The notes beneath the pieces are model-generated. The model saw only the letters and a program-made list of their open reading frames with translations, searched no databases and was not told where the DNA came from. This document shows positions 47,686 to 58,500 of a DNA stretch of 64,000 nucleotides, one piece after another (the stretch's first letter is position 1; each line of letters starts with the position of its first letter). This DNA is from Linnemannia hyalina (lineage: Eukaryota; Mortierellomycota; Mortierellomycetes; Mortierellales; Mortierellaceae). Both the position numbers and the translations under genes were made by a program. The stretch spans positions 1,674,001 to 1,738,000 of the forward strand of contig JAHRHY010000005.1 in the NCBI GenBank assembly GCA_019671135.1, given 5' to 3'.

Positions 47686-50289
47686 CTAGATAGGCTGGGC
47701 TTCACGCTGCAACCACCTCATCCCCAGACTACCCTCCTGCAAAAACGGCGTCACTTTCTCAAGGCACTCCGCATGGTACCGATTAATCCACTCAACCTCC
47801 CTCTTTGACAAAAGGTCCATGTCCATCATCTTCGTCTGGATCGGCACAAACGTAACATGTTCAAACCCCAGGTACTGTTTCCCTCCAAACCGATGAAGCG
47901 TCTCGACAGGTCGGACCAGAAGCACATTCTCGATCCGGATCCCAAACTCTCCATCTTCATAGTACCCGGGCTCGTTGGTTAGAGTCATCCCTGGTTTGAG
48001 TGGGATTTCGTTATATGCCGGACGGGCTCCACAACCGTGTGGGCCCTCATGAACATTCAAAAACGCGCCGACCCCGTGTCCCGTCCCGTGTCGGAAGTCC
48101 AACCCGTCTGACCACAACGCCTGGCGAGAGAGGATATCCAACAAATAACCCGTTGTCCCTTCAGGGAAGACAATCGAGTCAATAGCAATATGACCCTGAA
48201 GAACTCTTGTAAAACATCGTTTCTGGTGAGGGGTGGGGTGTGAAAAATGAAGGGTGCGGGTGATATCGGTGGTGCCGTCTCGGTATTGTCCACCAGAGTC
48301 GCAGAGGTAAACTTGATCTGCATGGATCTGAGATGCAGTTGGGTTTTCTGGTTTGTAGTGGATGATGGCTCCGCTGGGTCCTGAAGATGAAATCGTATCG
48401 AATGATAGTCCCACATATCCCTTCTGCTCACTAGATGTAATAAAAAGAAGCATTTGTGAGTTCTATTGGCCTTCTGTTATCGATCCATTTCTTTTCATCC
48501 ATTTTTGGTGGATACGTACGCTCTGAATTCCTGAAGGCGTTGAGCACCGTCAGCCTCATCAAGGACAGCCTTTTTGTTCAGAAGCTGATCCTCCAGCCAA
48601 GCAAAGTAGCTGATCACAGCAGCCGCATCCCGAAGGTGGCACTGTCGAATCCCAAAAAGCTCCGTGTCGTTCTTGATCGCCTTGGCGTCGATCACGGGCG
48701 ACCGCGCCTCAACAGTATTGCCCTTCCCCAACGCAACAGCCATCGCCAAGTTGGTCCGACTTCCCAACAACCACATTTCCTTCTTGGCCTTCAACTCTCC
48801 TGCCTTTGCCTTGAGGTCATCAAAAATAGTCTCATAATCCTTGATATCCACCGTGGGTCCCAGATGAGTCCTGACCTCGTCCGAGAGAGCCTCCTTCTGT
48901 AAATAAAGCGCAACCTTGTCCTTCGTTACGATAGCATACGCGAAAAAGACCGGGTTACAATGCACGTCCGATCCGCGCATATTAAACAACCACGCAATCT
49001 CGTCCAGCCCCGAGACCACACACCCCGTGACGCCCTTCAGTGCGAGATCCGTACGGAGTTGTTGGATTTTGTCGAGGTGTGTGCGTCCTGTGGTTACGGT
49101 TGTGAGCGTCATTAGTGGGCGTACCGGGCGGCGAGGGCGGGGGTCGTTGACGTGTTGTTGCTCCCAGACCATGTCGACTAGGTTGGGGACGGGGACCAGG
49201 GAGGATCCGACTTTTGCGAGTTCTGACTCCAGCTTGACCGCGTCCGCTATATATTGACAAAAAGGCGAGGAGAGCGACCTTTAATTATTTGGATCGCGGA
49301 TTTCTTTGGTGAAACAAGCTTGAAACAAATAGTTCTGGTCCTTGTGCTGTAAGAATGAAAAACGTGTGACTTACTGGCGGTAAAGACGAGGGGATCAATG
49401 CCAATCCTTGATCCTGCTGGCAAGTTCTAGATAGCGATAAATCCAGAAAGAAGCACGTTAGATCGGGCTCTCCAAAACATTGCCTATGCTTCACCACATA
49501 GGCACGCCTGTAGCGAAACTCTCTGTACCTTGACGAGGTATTCCTGCCATGTGGGGACATCGGGAAGTCCAGACTTCATCAGCGTCCAATTCGAGTCCAA
49601 CTGTTGAGAAGCCTGCAAGAAGTATCGTCCGTCGGTGAATAGTGCTGCAGAGTCTAATGAAACGACTGCCAGTCCTGCTGATCCTGTGAATCCTGAGATG
49701 AAGCTTCGTCTCTCATCACATTCTGCAACATATTCGCTCTAACATTATGCAGGAAATTTGAGGTTAATGTTGATCCGCGAGAAGGGGGGGGTGTCTGAAT
49801 AGAATTGAACAAGAAAATGAGGTAGGACGTACTTGGTGGGCGTCTTCAGATGGAATAACACTAACGTGATGGATAATATGTTAGAAAAAGATCTACTACT
49901 TAGTTCAAGCGGGGCATTGAGTACCCTGGGACTTACAAGGCGGTAACATTGTACTCAGGATCCTTCATCAATTCGCGCAACTTTTGGACGCGTTCTGTCG
50001 TATCGACCGCCGTAGTGGCTGTGGCAGACGCGAAATAGCGCACATTGGGCTGTGCCCAGAGACTCGTAGCAGATTGATTGGAAAGTAAGACCGAGGCTCT
50101 TGTTGGTGCCAGGACGAGGCGCGGCTGGCGACACGCGGCTTGGGTGAGGAGGGAGAGTGGCCGCGTTGGTTGGAAGGCGGATCTCGGTGTCTTGATTCGG
50201 GCTGTTATTGGTGATGCGACATTCAATGGAGAGGAGAGGCTTCTTTGGAATGTCGGTAGCCGGAAGGCAGGCGGACGAATGAACGGCAT
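47686..50289 (-). CDS. APP1: Xaa-Pro aminopeptidase P (M24B), probable mitochondrial form
   Basis: Six exons on the minus strand: 49937-50289, 49833-49860, 49529-49738, 49375-49426, 48520-49246 and 47686-48430 (704 aa). The first 85 residues are rich in Arg, Ser, Pro and Ala with almost no acids and end near RYFAS, as expected of a mitochondrial presequence. The creatinase N-terminal domain follows, with [20 protein letters not shown] and ISGFTGSAG. The catalytic pita-bread domain carries the metal ligands in [36 protein letters not shown] and GFEHVTFVP. The enzyme removes N-terminal residues that precede proline and uses two metal ions, usually manganese. Exon 2 is only 28 bases yet encodes the conserved IPSEDAHQ. 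A start 29 codons upstream (50376) is also open; 50289 was preferred because it gives a cleaner presequence. A Met at residue 108 could start a cytosolic form. Confidence 0.93.
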
Positions 50290-51100
50290 CGGGATCAGGA
50301 GTGAGAGATGTGGTGATGAACAGAAGAGAGTGAAAAAAGGGACAGTAGCAGTAGGAGTAGGCATACTGTACGTCACCGTGAGCCTTTGCCTTGTAAATTG
50401 TCAACCCAAAAAGGAATGTTTTTATCATAACTGCTGATGTGTGACAGATCAGACGATGGATCCGATTCAGGTACCAGTGTCTGCAAGTGTAACGAGGCTG
50501 TGGTGGCCACCAAACGTGGGCAACCGGCAAGCTGCATGGTCGGTATATAGAGAATAACTATCTGTATGTCGCCAGAAGCAAGGTATATTGCGCAAGGTTT
50601 GTCCCACCCACGCGAGTATCACCTTCCTTCTTCCTTCGGCTGGTTGAAGAGACAATGATAAAAAATCGATCGACCCACCCCACTCTGTTCTCCACTCCAC
50701 GAATCCATCGACCCCTGTCCGATCGGACTCCGCGGCTGCTCTTCGGAGGCGGCTAATTTCAATCCACAGGCAAGATTGTACACACAAACATACCTTGCTT
50801 GTTTACCTTGGTAAGCTTTGCTCCTCTCCTCTTGTCTCTTTTTGTTGTTAACAGTTTACAATAATTGTCATGCTTCGTTCAACATCTTCTCTCCGTCTCT
50901 CTCATCTCACCCCTCCTCGCTCACTTCTACGCAAGCGATCGCACCCTCCCAAGTCCACTTCTCCCTACTTCGCCCTCTCCACTCTTGCCTTTTCTTCACC
51001 TCTCTCTCCACCCCAAAGCAACAGTATCAACCGCACCAACCGATCACCCACCCAACGTCTCCCCCACTTAAACATACACCAAACAACCGCAACCGCAACC
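50290..51100. promoter_or_regulatory. Divergent promoter between aminopeptidase and hydrolase genes
   Basis: About 810 bases separate the preferred starts. The hydrolase side (50820-51100) is C-rich and CA-rich with CT tracts, typical of a 5' leader in this window. It could also encode an in-frame N-terminal extension from ATG 50870. Confidence 0.45.
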
Positions 51101-52680
51101 ATGAGCACAACATCCACCGCCTCGGCTACCATTTCCCAACACAACGCTGCCCTTGTGCCAGAGGAACGCTCATTCCAGCTCCGGAATGGACTTGTCATTA
51201 GAGCAAAGCACTGGCGGTCTGCAGCACCTGAAGCCACCCCAAGGGACTGCCGTCGCTTCATTGCTTTCCATGGCTACCTCGACAATGCCGGCTCATTCGA
51301 TCCGTAAGGCTACAAATAAATAAGTTGAATGGCGCAACATGGCACAAGTACCACATTCGTCTCTGAAGTACTGCACTAATTCACTCTGCTATATATTCCC
51401 TCTGTGAACTACGTTTTTTCTTCGATATGCTTTAGTCTTGCTCCGTAAGTGCCAATGGTCCCACTGCCATAAAAGCGCCTTCTTGCATACAGTGCGGCAA
51501 CCTTCTAATCCTATTCCCATGCATGACTGACTCACTAAATTCGACTCCTTTTTCTATGCACACCCCACAGAATCCTGCTGGAACAATTGGGCCCTGAGCC
51601 AGTAGAAATCCTAGCCCTGGATTTGGCTGGACACGGCACATCGGATCATAGAACCAGCGAGGACTATGCACTGTGGAGATACATTGAGGATGCCGACCAG
51701 ATTGTCGAGCAGCTCGGTTGGCAGAGACATGCCATCATTGGCCATTCCATGGGAGGCGCCATCTCTACTCTCTATGCCGGTCTCTTTGTGTCAAGGTAAC
51801 CCTTAGTTTTCAATTACCACCAAAACTCGTAGGTTCTAAATGTCATATTTCAAACAAGTGTTAACTTTGGACCCTGTATACCTTTTTCCCTTTCTCACGC
51901 CTTTTAGAGTCACGTTGTGTGTGTTGCTGGACAACCTGGGGCCATTGAGCCGCTCAGTTGAAGATCAGCCCCAGCACCTGCTGGAACACATTGCCGACAA
52001 GAAGAATCTCCTCACCAAGCGATCGGCCTTCCACCCAACCATCGACTCAGCCTGCCAGGCAAGAAGTCAAGGAGGCGCCTATGGAATTGCGCCCGAGTAT
52101 GCAGCACTCTTGATGCCTAGAGGATTACGCCCTGCCGAGAAGACCCTCGAGGAGAATGGCAACACGGCAGTGATTCAGGGCTGGACATGGTCGACAGACC
52201 GCCTACTGACGATCCGTAGCGCCCAATCTATGTCTGAGGATTATGCCAAGGCCTTCATGACCCGCATCACCTGCCCTGTCTTTGCAATTATGGCCGAGGA
52301 GGGATTATTCCATCTCCAAGACCGTAAGAGCAATAAAAAGGGGAGACGGGGGGAGAAGAAGAGTGGGATAGATAGCATGTTCCTTTTCTGCGTGTTCTTG
52401 CATATATGTCCCGCCAATGCTAATGCAATCAACCCATGTACATGTTCGACTGCACTTTTGTATCATCTCCTTATTCCGTCTTTCTCACTCGCTCTATCAT
52501 TTTAATTGCTGCCATTTCATAGTGTTGACCCATAGAGCCGACTGGATTCACAAGGGCAAGCTGGATGTGACTTCTGTCCCCGGAAAACACTCTGTCCACA
52601 TGGAGAACGCGCCTCTGGTCGCAAGCAAGATTATCCCATGGATCTTGGCCCAGGATGTCGGGGAGGTAGCAAAGCTTTAG
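51101..52680 (+). CDS. Alpha/beta-hydrolase, serine hydrolase-like (SERHL-type)
   Basis: Five exons: 51101-51303, 51436-51444, 51571-51795, 51908-52323 and 52523-52680 (336 aa). The fold reads clearly: HGYLDNAGSFDP (oxyanion region), LALDLAGHGTSDH, the nucleophile elbow IGHSMGGAIS, the acid in or near the FAIMAEEG/LLTHRADW segment, and catalytic His in GKHSVHMENA. Order and length fit serine hydrolase-like proteins of the MEST/SERHL group; the natural substrate is unknown. Exon 2 is a 9-base microexon encoding Leu-Ala within DPLAPILLEQLG. It is needed because the flanking exons end and begin in matching phases and the family sequence is continuous there. An upstream in-frame ATG at 50870 would add 77 Arg/Ser/Pro-rich residues; 51101 was preferred for its CAACC-ATGA context and the UTR-like codons before it. 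Confidence 0.88.
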
Positions 52681-53653
52681 AAAAGCGCGAGAACACATCG
52701 AATAGACTAAATATAATAGAAAACACCATGTTTGTTATTTTACCATTTCAATGCGTTAGCCCTCAGATATTATGCCATGACTATTTATTTATTTTTCTCC
52801 TGGAAATCATGCATCACGAACCCCCGATGGGGTAGGTTGGATGGTTTGGTTAGTCGAGAAATGGGGTGTGTGTTGGCAAGGTAGATAGGGCTAGTTTGCA
52901 CGCCAGCTGACTATTGTTGTGTATGCGTAGTAGAGGATTTTGAATGAATGCATTGGTGAGAGAGGGAACGAAACCACCTTTGTGAAGGGTCGACGGACAG
53001 TCATGACTAGCTCAATATCGGATGAGCCTGCTGGTCTGTCGAAAAGGCACGTTCCCTTTTTCTTTGCTCAACGTGTCCATTTTTTCTCTCGCCTTCCCTC
53101 TCGTCCTTCTTCTCCACACACACACACATACAGTCTCTTGGGTCATCTGTTTCTTCAATCGGCATTGAGAGAGCATGCGCGCTGAAAAAAGAGCGAAGAG
53201 ACAAACGAGAATGGGTCATGAACACAAAGGGTACACAGACGTGAACACACACCAGACACAGCAGCAAAAAAAAGAAAGGTGTGGAGAGCCGTACAAGTTG
53301 AAAAGCAAAGCTCCTTTTTTTCCCTCTGTGCAAAGGAAAGTCTCTGTGCAAATCCGTCCGTCTATTGCCCCCACCGCATAAATAAAGAATGCATTCAATC
53401 ACCATTATTAGACCATGCTCTCCGGCGATTCTGTCCTTTTCATGCTCTCCTTCACCCTCTCATCAGCACGTCCTTGTTCACACAACTCGTCTCTCACTTT
53501 TCTTCATTCCTTCTTCTTTCTTTCCTTAACTTTCCTCCCATCCTTTGTCCTCTACTTTTGCATTCGAACTCTCTCCTCCCCTTTTATTTCCCCTCTTTGC
53601 CTTTCTCTTTCCACCGCAAATCACACACACATCCACACAAACATTCGCCAACG
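52681..53653. other. Intergenic region, no gene seen
   Basis: Separates two genes on the same strand. The last 250 bases are CT-rich, with CA repeats just before the ATG at 53654, and likely form the promoter and leader of the next gene. The frame of that gene is open upstream to 53279, but the translation is leader-like. Confidence 0.5.
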
Positions 53654-55186
53654 ATGCACGCTGCCAAGACACTGTTCCTTTCGTTGGCACCACTCATGGT
53701 GACAGAGTCCCTCCCACTGATTCTGGTCACAGCCCTCTACGAGCTCGATATCATTCGCTACCTCTTCTTTGGACACCCCACAAGACCAGTCCCGCCTTCT
53801 CGCCGCAAGCTCGACTACATCGGGTTCCTGCCCATCCCTGAGAAGGCAAAGTCCTGGCAGGGTTCTCTGGTCGCCGTCCTCTGTGGCCTGGTCTGGTTCT
53901 TTTCCGAGTTCACTCTTGACATCATTCTCATCATCCTCGGCGTCGATTCTGCAACCGATCTGAAGAAGCAAATCCAGCAACACCAGGAGCAACTCCAGCA
54001 CGACGAAGATAACGATACAGCAGTGGTCCAGGACTCGTCACCGGAAGAGGATAGGGCGAGAGTGAAGGCGAATAAGATGCATAATCTTCAGCATCAGCAT
54101 CACAATCACCGTGATATCTACGACAACTCGGAGGAGTTCTTTGCAGATCATCAACCTCAGCAGCAACATCACGGAGGACGGCGCGAGAGGAGAGAGTTCC
54201 AGAGGGAGGCCAAGAGCTCGTACGATGCTAGTGAGGAGGGCGGTGATGTCGTTGAGCAGCTGGATCTGCAGGACGAGTTTTTGGTTTGGAATTCGATGGA
54301 ACGGAGTGTGGAGTGCAGGGATGAAGAGGATGTTTTGTTGGCGGTCAGTGCTGCCCTCAGTCGGAATTTGACACTCGGAGCCGATGCCAAAGAGAGAGAA
54401 GAGAGTAAGGCTGTGTTCTGCAGCACCGCGTTTGATGTTGTTGCTACAGCTGTTGATATCGAGGGAGAATGGGAGGCGGACTTGCAGGAGAATAACGAGC
54501 GGACTCCTGCGGCCGAAATTAGACTCTTGCCTGCACACGATCTCGAGCACAACGTCGATGTCCGCTCTGGCCCCGATACAGATTCTGACGCCGACGTTGA
54601 TGTTGATGCTGAGGCCGCAGACAACCCTGGGCCTGTCTCTTCATCCCCATTCTCGTCGACTTCGACCTCACGCACCGACCTTCACGAGACCGAGCACAAC
54701 GACGAAAACGAGAAGGCTCACCCCAAGGGCGATTTTAAAGAAAACACCAAGGCCTGGGACCAGCTTTCCATGCCGACCAAGACTACAGAGGCACCTACCC
54801 TGGACGACTGCCGCACAACAGACTTCATCCAGCAACACGGTGACGATCAAGAGTCGGCAGCAGGTGTTCATGAGCACCCCGCAGAGCAGCAGAGTCAGGA
54901 TCAATGGTCAGAATGGGGACCGCACCAGCTCTCTCGGGCAATCAAGACGGTCCAGTCAATACAGAGGCTGAAGCAGGGGCGCGTTGTGGCCAGTCCTTCG
55001 AGCCACCGGCACATGGCTTTGTTCCCTCCCCTGAGACCCCTTGCGGCAGAGTCGACCGCCGAGTCGTTGTCGGATGATGACCGGATTAGGGATGAAAAGA
55101 AGAAGATGTTGAGGTATGCCAAGAAGAAGAAGGCAGCGAAGGCGAAGAAGGCATCTGGTATGCCTTTGTCCCCCGTTTCCTGCTGA
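53654..55186 (+). CDS. Predicted two-segment membrane protein with acidic tail, function unknown
   Basis: A single-exon frame of 510 aa starting MHAAKTLFLSLAPLM. The first hydrophobic segment covers about residues 5-38 and the second about 78-104 (SLVAVLCGLVWFFSEFTLD). Between them lies a basic stretch with HPTRPVPPSRRKLDYIGFLP. The remaining 400 residues are hydrophilic and mostly acidic, with His/Gln-rich patches (HQHHNHRDIYD; QPQQQHH), many Asp/Glu clusters, and a DADVDVDAEA repeat near 313-322. The C-terminus turns strongly basic (RYAKKKKAAKAKKAS). Topology suggests an ER or other endomembrane anchor with a long cytosolic tail. No family was recognised. The start was placed after the CA-rich leader. 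Confidence 0.75.
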   Translation: MHAAKTLFLSLAPLMVTESLPLILVTALYELDIIRYLFFGHPTRPVPPSRRKLDYIGFLPIPEKAKSWQGSLVAVLCGLVWFFSEFTLDIILIILGVDSATDLKKQIQQHQEQLQHDEDNDTAVVQDSSPEEDRARVKANKMHNLQHQHHNHRDIYDNSEEFFADHQPQQQHHGGRRERREFQREAKSSYDASEEGGDVVEQLDLQDEFLVWNSMERSVECRDEEDVLLAVSAALSRNLTLGADAKEREESKAVFCSTAFDVVATAVDIEGEWEADLQENNERTPAAEIRLLPAHDLEHNVDVRSGPDTDSDADVDVDAEAADNPGPVSSSPFSSTSTSRTDLHETEHNDENEKAHPKGDFKENTKAWDQLSMPTKTTEAPTLDDCRTTDFIQQHGDDQESAAGVHEHPAEQQSQDQWSEWGPHQLSRAIKTVQSIQRLKQGRVVASPSSHRHMALFPPLRPLAAESTAESLSDDDRIRDEKKKMLRYAKKKKAAKAKKASGMPLSPVSC

Positions 55187-55880
55187 GGATGACCGCTTGT
55201 CGGCATAGGCACTCTACTTTTTTTGTTTTTCTCCTTTCCTCTCACTGCATCCTCCTCGTCATTCATGGGCTCGTTCAAATTCAACTCAAAAATAAAGAGA
55301 GTTTCGTCTGCCTTTTTTTCCCTCCTATCTTTCTTTCTCAGAACAGCTCGTTCGCGCATTGTTCCTCCTCTACCATCCTTTTTCTCTCCTTTCAACTTCC
55401 GGTCCCCCACCCACCCTTTTTTTTGTTCAGTTAAAGAGCTTCAAGTTTGCATCACTATGCTGCAGCATTGCTTGAAACGGTAATAATAAGAACTCTCTCC
55501 CACTTTTACTCATTCTTGCTCTTGGCATGTCCAAACAACCGTTAGTCGATCATCATGAAGAACCACCTGTTAGAGCCTTCTTCTCGTCTTGTAAGGAAGA
55601 TAAAGGAAGGACAAGAGTCGAGGATCAAAGACAAAGAAGGTTGGAATCAGGCCACGCACTCGTAACCCAGGCCTCAGAATAAAATAAAATATTCACATAA
55701 AATTTTACATGTCGTCGTTCTGTTCTCTTCACTTTTTTTTTCTCTTCTTCATTCATCCCCGTCAACTTTGTCCTCAAACGGTTTGTCAAACGAAACTAGG
55801 GTCGAGTTGGAGAGCTGCTATCGACGGCGATAGACCTGGCGCTGATTTTTTTTCTTGACAAGGTCACATAGGGAATTTGA
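55187..55880. other. Intergenic region, no gene seen
   Basis: CT-rich in its first 250 bases, which may be the 3' UTR of the preceding gene, then AT-rich. It should hold the start of the following damaged gene, but no convincing first exon or Met was found. Confidence 0.4.
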
Positions 55881-55915
55881 CCCTTTGTCCTACTTTAAGC
55901 ACCGTGGAGCCATGT

Positions 55916-56360
55916 CTGCAATCAAGATCGACTGGCTTATGAATTGTCAGACTGGATCAAGTATTTCTCTGCCTCGGACCGACAGGTACATCGCGATATC
56001 TCAGCTCGTCTCAAGTCGTACAGCAAAAAAGCAATATCGAATTTCTGGACTGTGACCAGCTTGCGTGAGACTCGGGAACGACAGGAACAAGAGCGTGAAG
56101 CTCAGGAACGAGAACGTGTCAAGCTGATGGAAGAACGAAGGATCGATCTACGGACACAGGATGTCATGCAACTTCGCATGGACGATGATGCCATGACGAA
56201 AGAGTTGGAGGCGGCCTATAGTACGTTCTATGGCTCTTGTGGCTGTTTGCCAACAGTTTTTCCCTTTTGCCTTGTTCTGCTTGAATACTCATCAATATAT
56301 TACGGCCCATAGGTAGCGAATCATCATTGGATCCCTCCGATGAAGTTCTGCTAGTTTCAG
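55916..56360 (+). pseudogene. Orphan upstream exons of the damaged gene at 56.5-57.9 kb
   Basis: One exon-like stretch ends at a GTACGT donor at 56221. It encodes SDWIKYFSASDRQVHRD followed by an Arg/Glu-rich helix (RETRERQEQEREAQERER). A second begins after the acceptor at 56312 and encodes SSESSLDPSDEVLLVSEP. The frame enters with no Met: an in-frame TAA lies at about 55892. The two pieces join in phase with each other but not with the main frame downstream, hence the pseudogene label. Confidence 0.4.
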
Positions 56361-56534
56361 AGCCAGGTCATAGAGTGTCACTGGCAAGAGAGAGAATACC
56401 CTAAATACAACGTCTAGGTTGCTGGATGACTAATTGGTTGAACGACGTATTCAGGTCACTCTCGCCTGTTGTTACGATATGTTATCCGATTGAATAGTGA
56501 TAATGACTTGACATCTGTTCTTTCTAGGGTCGCC

Positions 56535-57906
56535 ATGTCATGTACTTTAAACACTATGTCGACGAGCAGCTGCGACTATTTCCAGGAACGTTTAAAGGAC
56601 GTCTTCTCTAAGGCATCAGCTTTGTGCGAAATCAAGGACTTTGATAAGCATGAGTGTTTAAAGTTCCTCCAAAAGTATAACACGCCGCTGCAGAGTAATG
56701 AGGCGGTGGTGACTTTGCGCAAAAGTGTGCTTCGAGACCGAGCCAATCTGCTTGATGCCGACTCGTGTCCGGAAGTCGTGCTTCTAGGGAAGACGTTGCG
56801 TATTCTGGAGCACCTGTAAGTATTAATTAATTTCTGTCAGACATTGTGGAATATGTGTATATGATTCTAACATATCATTTTTTGCGCTAGGTGCGAGCTT
56901 GTTCTTCATAAACCGTACAGAACTCAGAAACCGTCTGAGCACGACTGCCTCAACGTTTGGGCAACGATCTTTGGAGTGTTGACGGAGCTTGTAACATTTC
57001 ACGCGTAAATTGGTCCCGTGGATCAGACTCTGTCATCCATTTTAGGTTTGCTCGTAAATGGAGTATTAACCAAGCTTCTTTTACTTTACCATCTAGAGGC
57101 GAGAAGGCTCAGGAAGCTTCAAAGATGAGACGAATGCAGCGGGAAGAGTACGGGGAGCCCTCGGATGCCAGGCGGAAGGTTGACTGCGTTTTTATGTTCG
57201 ATGGCATCGAGCTCTCAAACACTGAACTGAAGTCCCAGATCGCTAGTCCAAGAGACGTCTCTGTCCAGTTGCGCAAGAGCATTCGTCTTGCACGCTGTAT
57301 CCAGGAGCTTCACCTCTCGTTCGGTATGAACAAAGCACCTGTTGTCATGGGCGATGTCCAAAGTAGGGCCTTCTCTTCTTTTTTTTTTTTTGAAAATATT
57401 TGTTCCAAAACGAGTCCAGCCACGTCTCTGTGTTATGAAATGACATCTAGGGTTCGTTGGGACATTTTATCGTGTGGTGCAAATGGACGACATTTCTGTC
57501 GCTAGCGAGGTCACCTCCGCTGTCGTTTGCCTTCCTGAAACAGCCCTGGGTCTGGAGGCTTTCTTGCAGGATGAGTCTCTCGCGTTGATCTACAATTTCA
57601 TTGTAAGTGCGATTTTGTGATGTTCTCTTCTGACATGTTCGGGTGGTGCGGCCAGCTTTGCGGATTTCATTGCCCGAATTCTAGGGATCATTGGAAGCAC
57701 AGAGACCAGTTGTGAAAACAGCCAAGGATCGGCAGGCACTCGGTTTACAGAAAGAAAAGTTCAGAAGCGGTCTCAGAGCGTCACCGGGACCCCAGAGAGC
57801 TCGCGAACGCAAGTTTGTGAACGTGGTCACTCTGTCTCCAGCCAAAAAGAGGGATTGGACTGCTATGGAATCCGACATCGCATTGATCGCTCTGCTCTGG
57901 AAATAA
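56535..57906 (+). CDS. Unrecognised multi-exon gene, probably 5'-damaged copy of a larger gene
   Basis: Five exons join in one frame from ATG 56535: 56535-56815, 56891-57004, 57097-57362, 57451-57602 and 57685-57906 (344 aa). Later exons look well preserved, with RKVDCVFMFDGIELSNTE, the strong MDDISVASEVTSAVVCLPE block and a basic C-terminal part. Upstream, 55916-56220 encodes SDWIKYFSASDRQVHRD and a charged coiled-coil-like stretch, and 56313-56360 encodes a short acidic piece; both look like earlier exons of the same gene. The acceptor at 56527 would lead into GRHVMYFKHYVDEQL in a different frame, which hits a stop near 56610 while the downstream frame is the conserved one. No first exon was found. 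I read this as a recent pseudogene or a 5'-truncated gene. Family unknown. Confidence 0.5.
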
Positions 57907-58500
57907 AGAAACACTTCTTCCACTCGCTCACTACTTGACCTATTTCACCACTGACACCTGCAAGACACTTCACTGCTTCAAGTGACCAGTCCGAGTGGCG
58001 ACGATCCGGCTAGCAATCCCGGAAGAAGTGAAGGGATAGATTGCTATCCGAAGAGGCCTAACATGAAGGATAACTATTTGAATTGGGGCGCCAGACATAA
58101 CGTAGGAGGCATCGATCCTGGAGGAGGATAACTCATGACCCAGCTTCATGTAAGGAAACAAGGTCAGAGAGAGGTGTGGATGCAAGGTAGAAAGAATATA
58201 TATTTATTGTTGTCTGGTGTGAAGTACTGTGTAACCATGGCCTCCATTTTATAGGTGAGTGTGACTAAGGCCGGAAACTGGTATTTGGAAACGAACAGAG
58301 ACAGCGTCAGGAACTGGGCAGGGAACAGGGCAAAAAAATTTATCTTTGGGAGATATCTATTTACACTCCATTTTGTTTTTCTCATTCCTCTGACTTTTCT
58401 CCATCCTCTCTCTTCAGTCCTCACAACCCTCGTCACTCCTTCCTGCTCACTCACACGCCTCCTCCTGTTCATCGCTACAACCGCCACGACAAAAAACATA
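57907..58500. other. Intergenic region and promoter of the Rab32-like gene
   Basis: No coding sequence. The last 120 bases before ATG 58501 are CT-rich, as in other leaders in the window. Confidence 0.5.

Noticed and set aside
53279..53653. 125-codon upstream extension of the two-TM protein
   Set aside because: The composition is leader-like (Ser/Phe/Leu/His) and a CA-rich UTR directly precedes ATG 53654.
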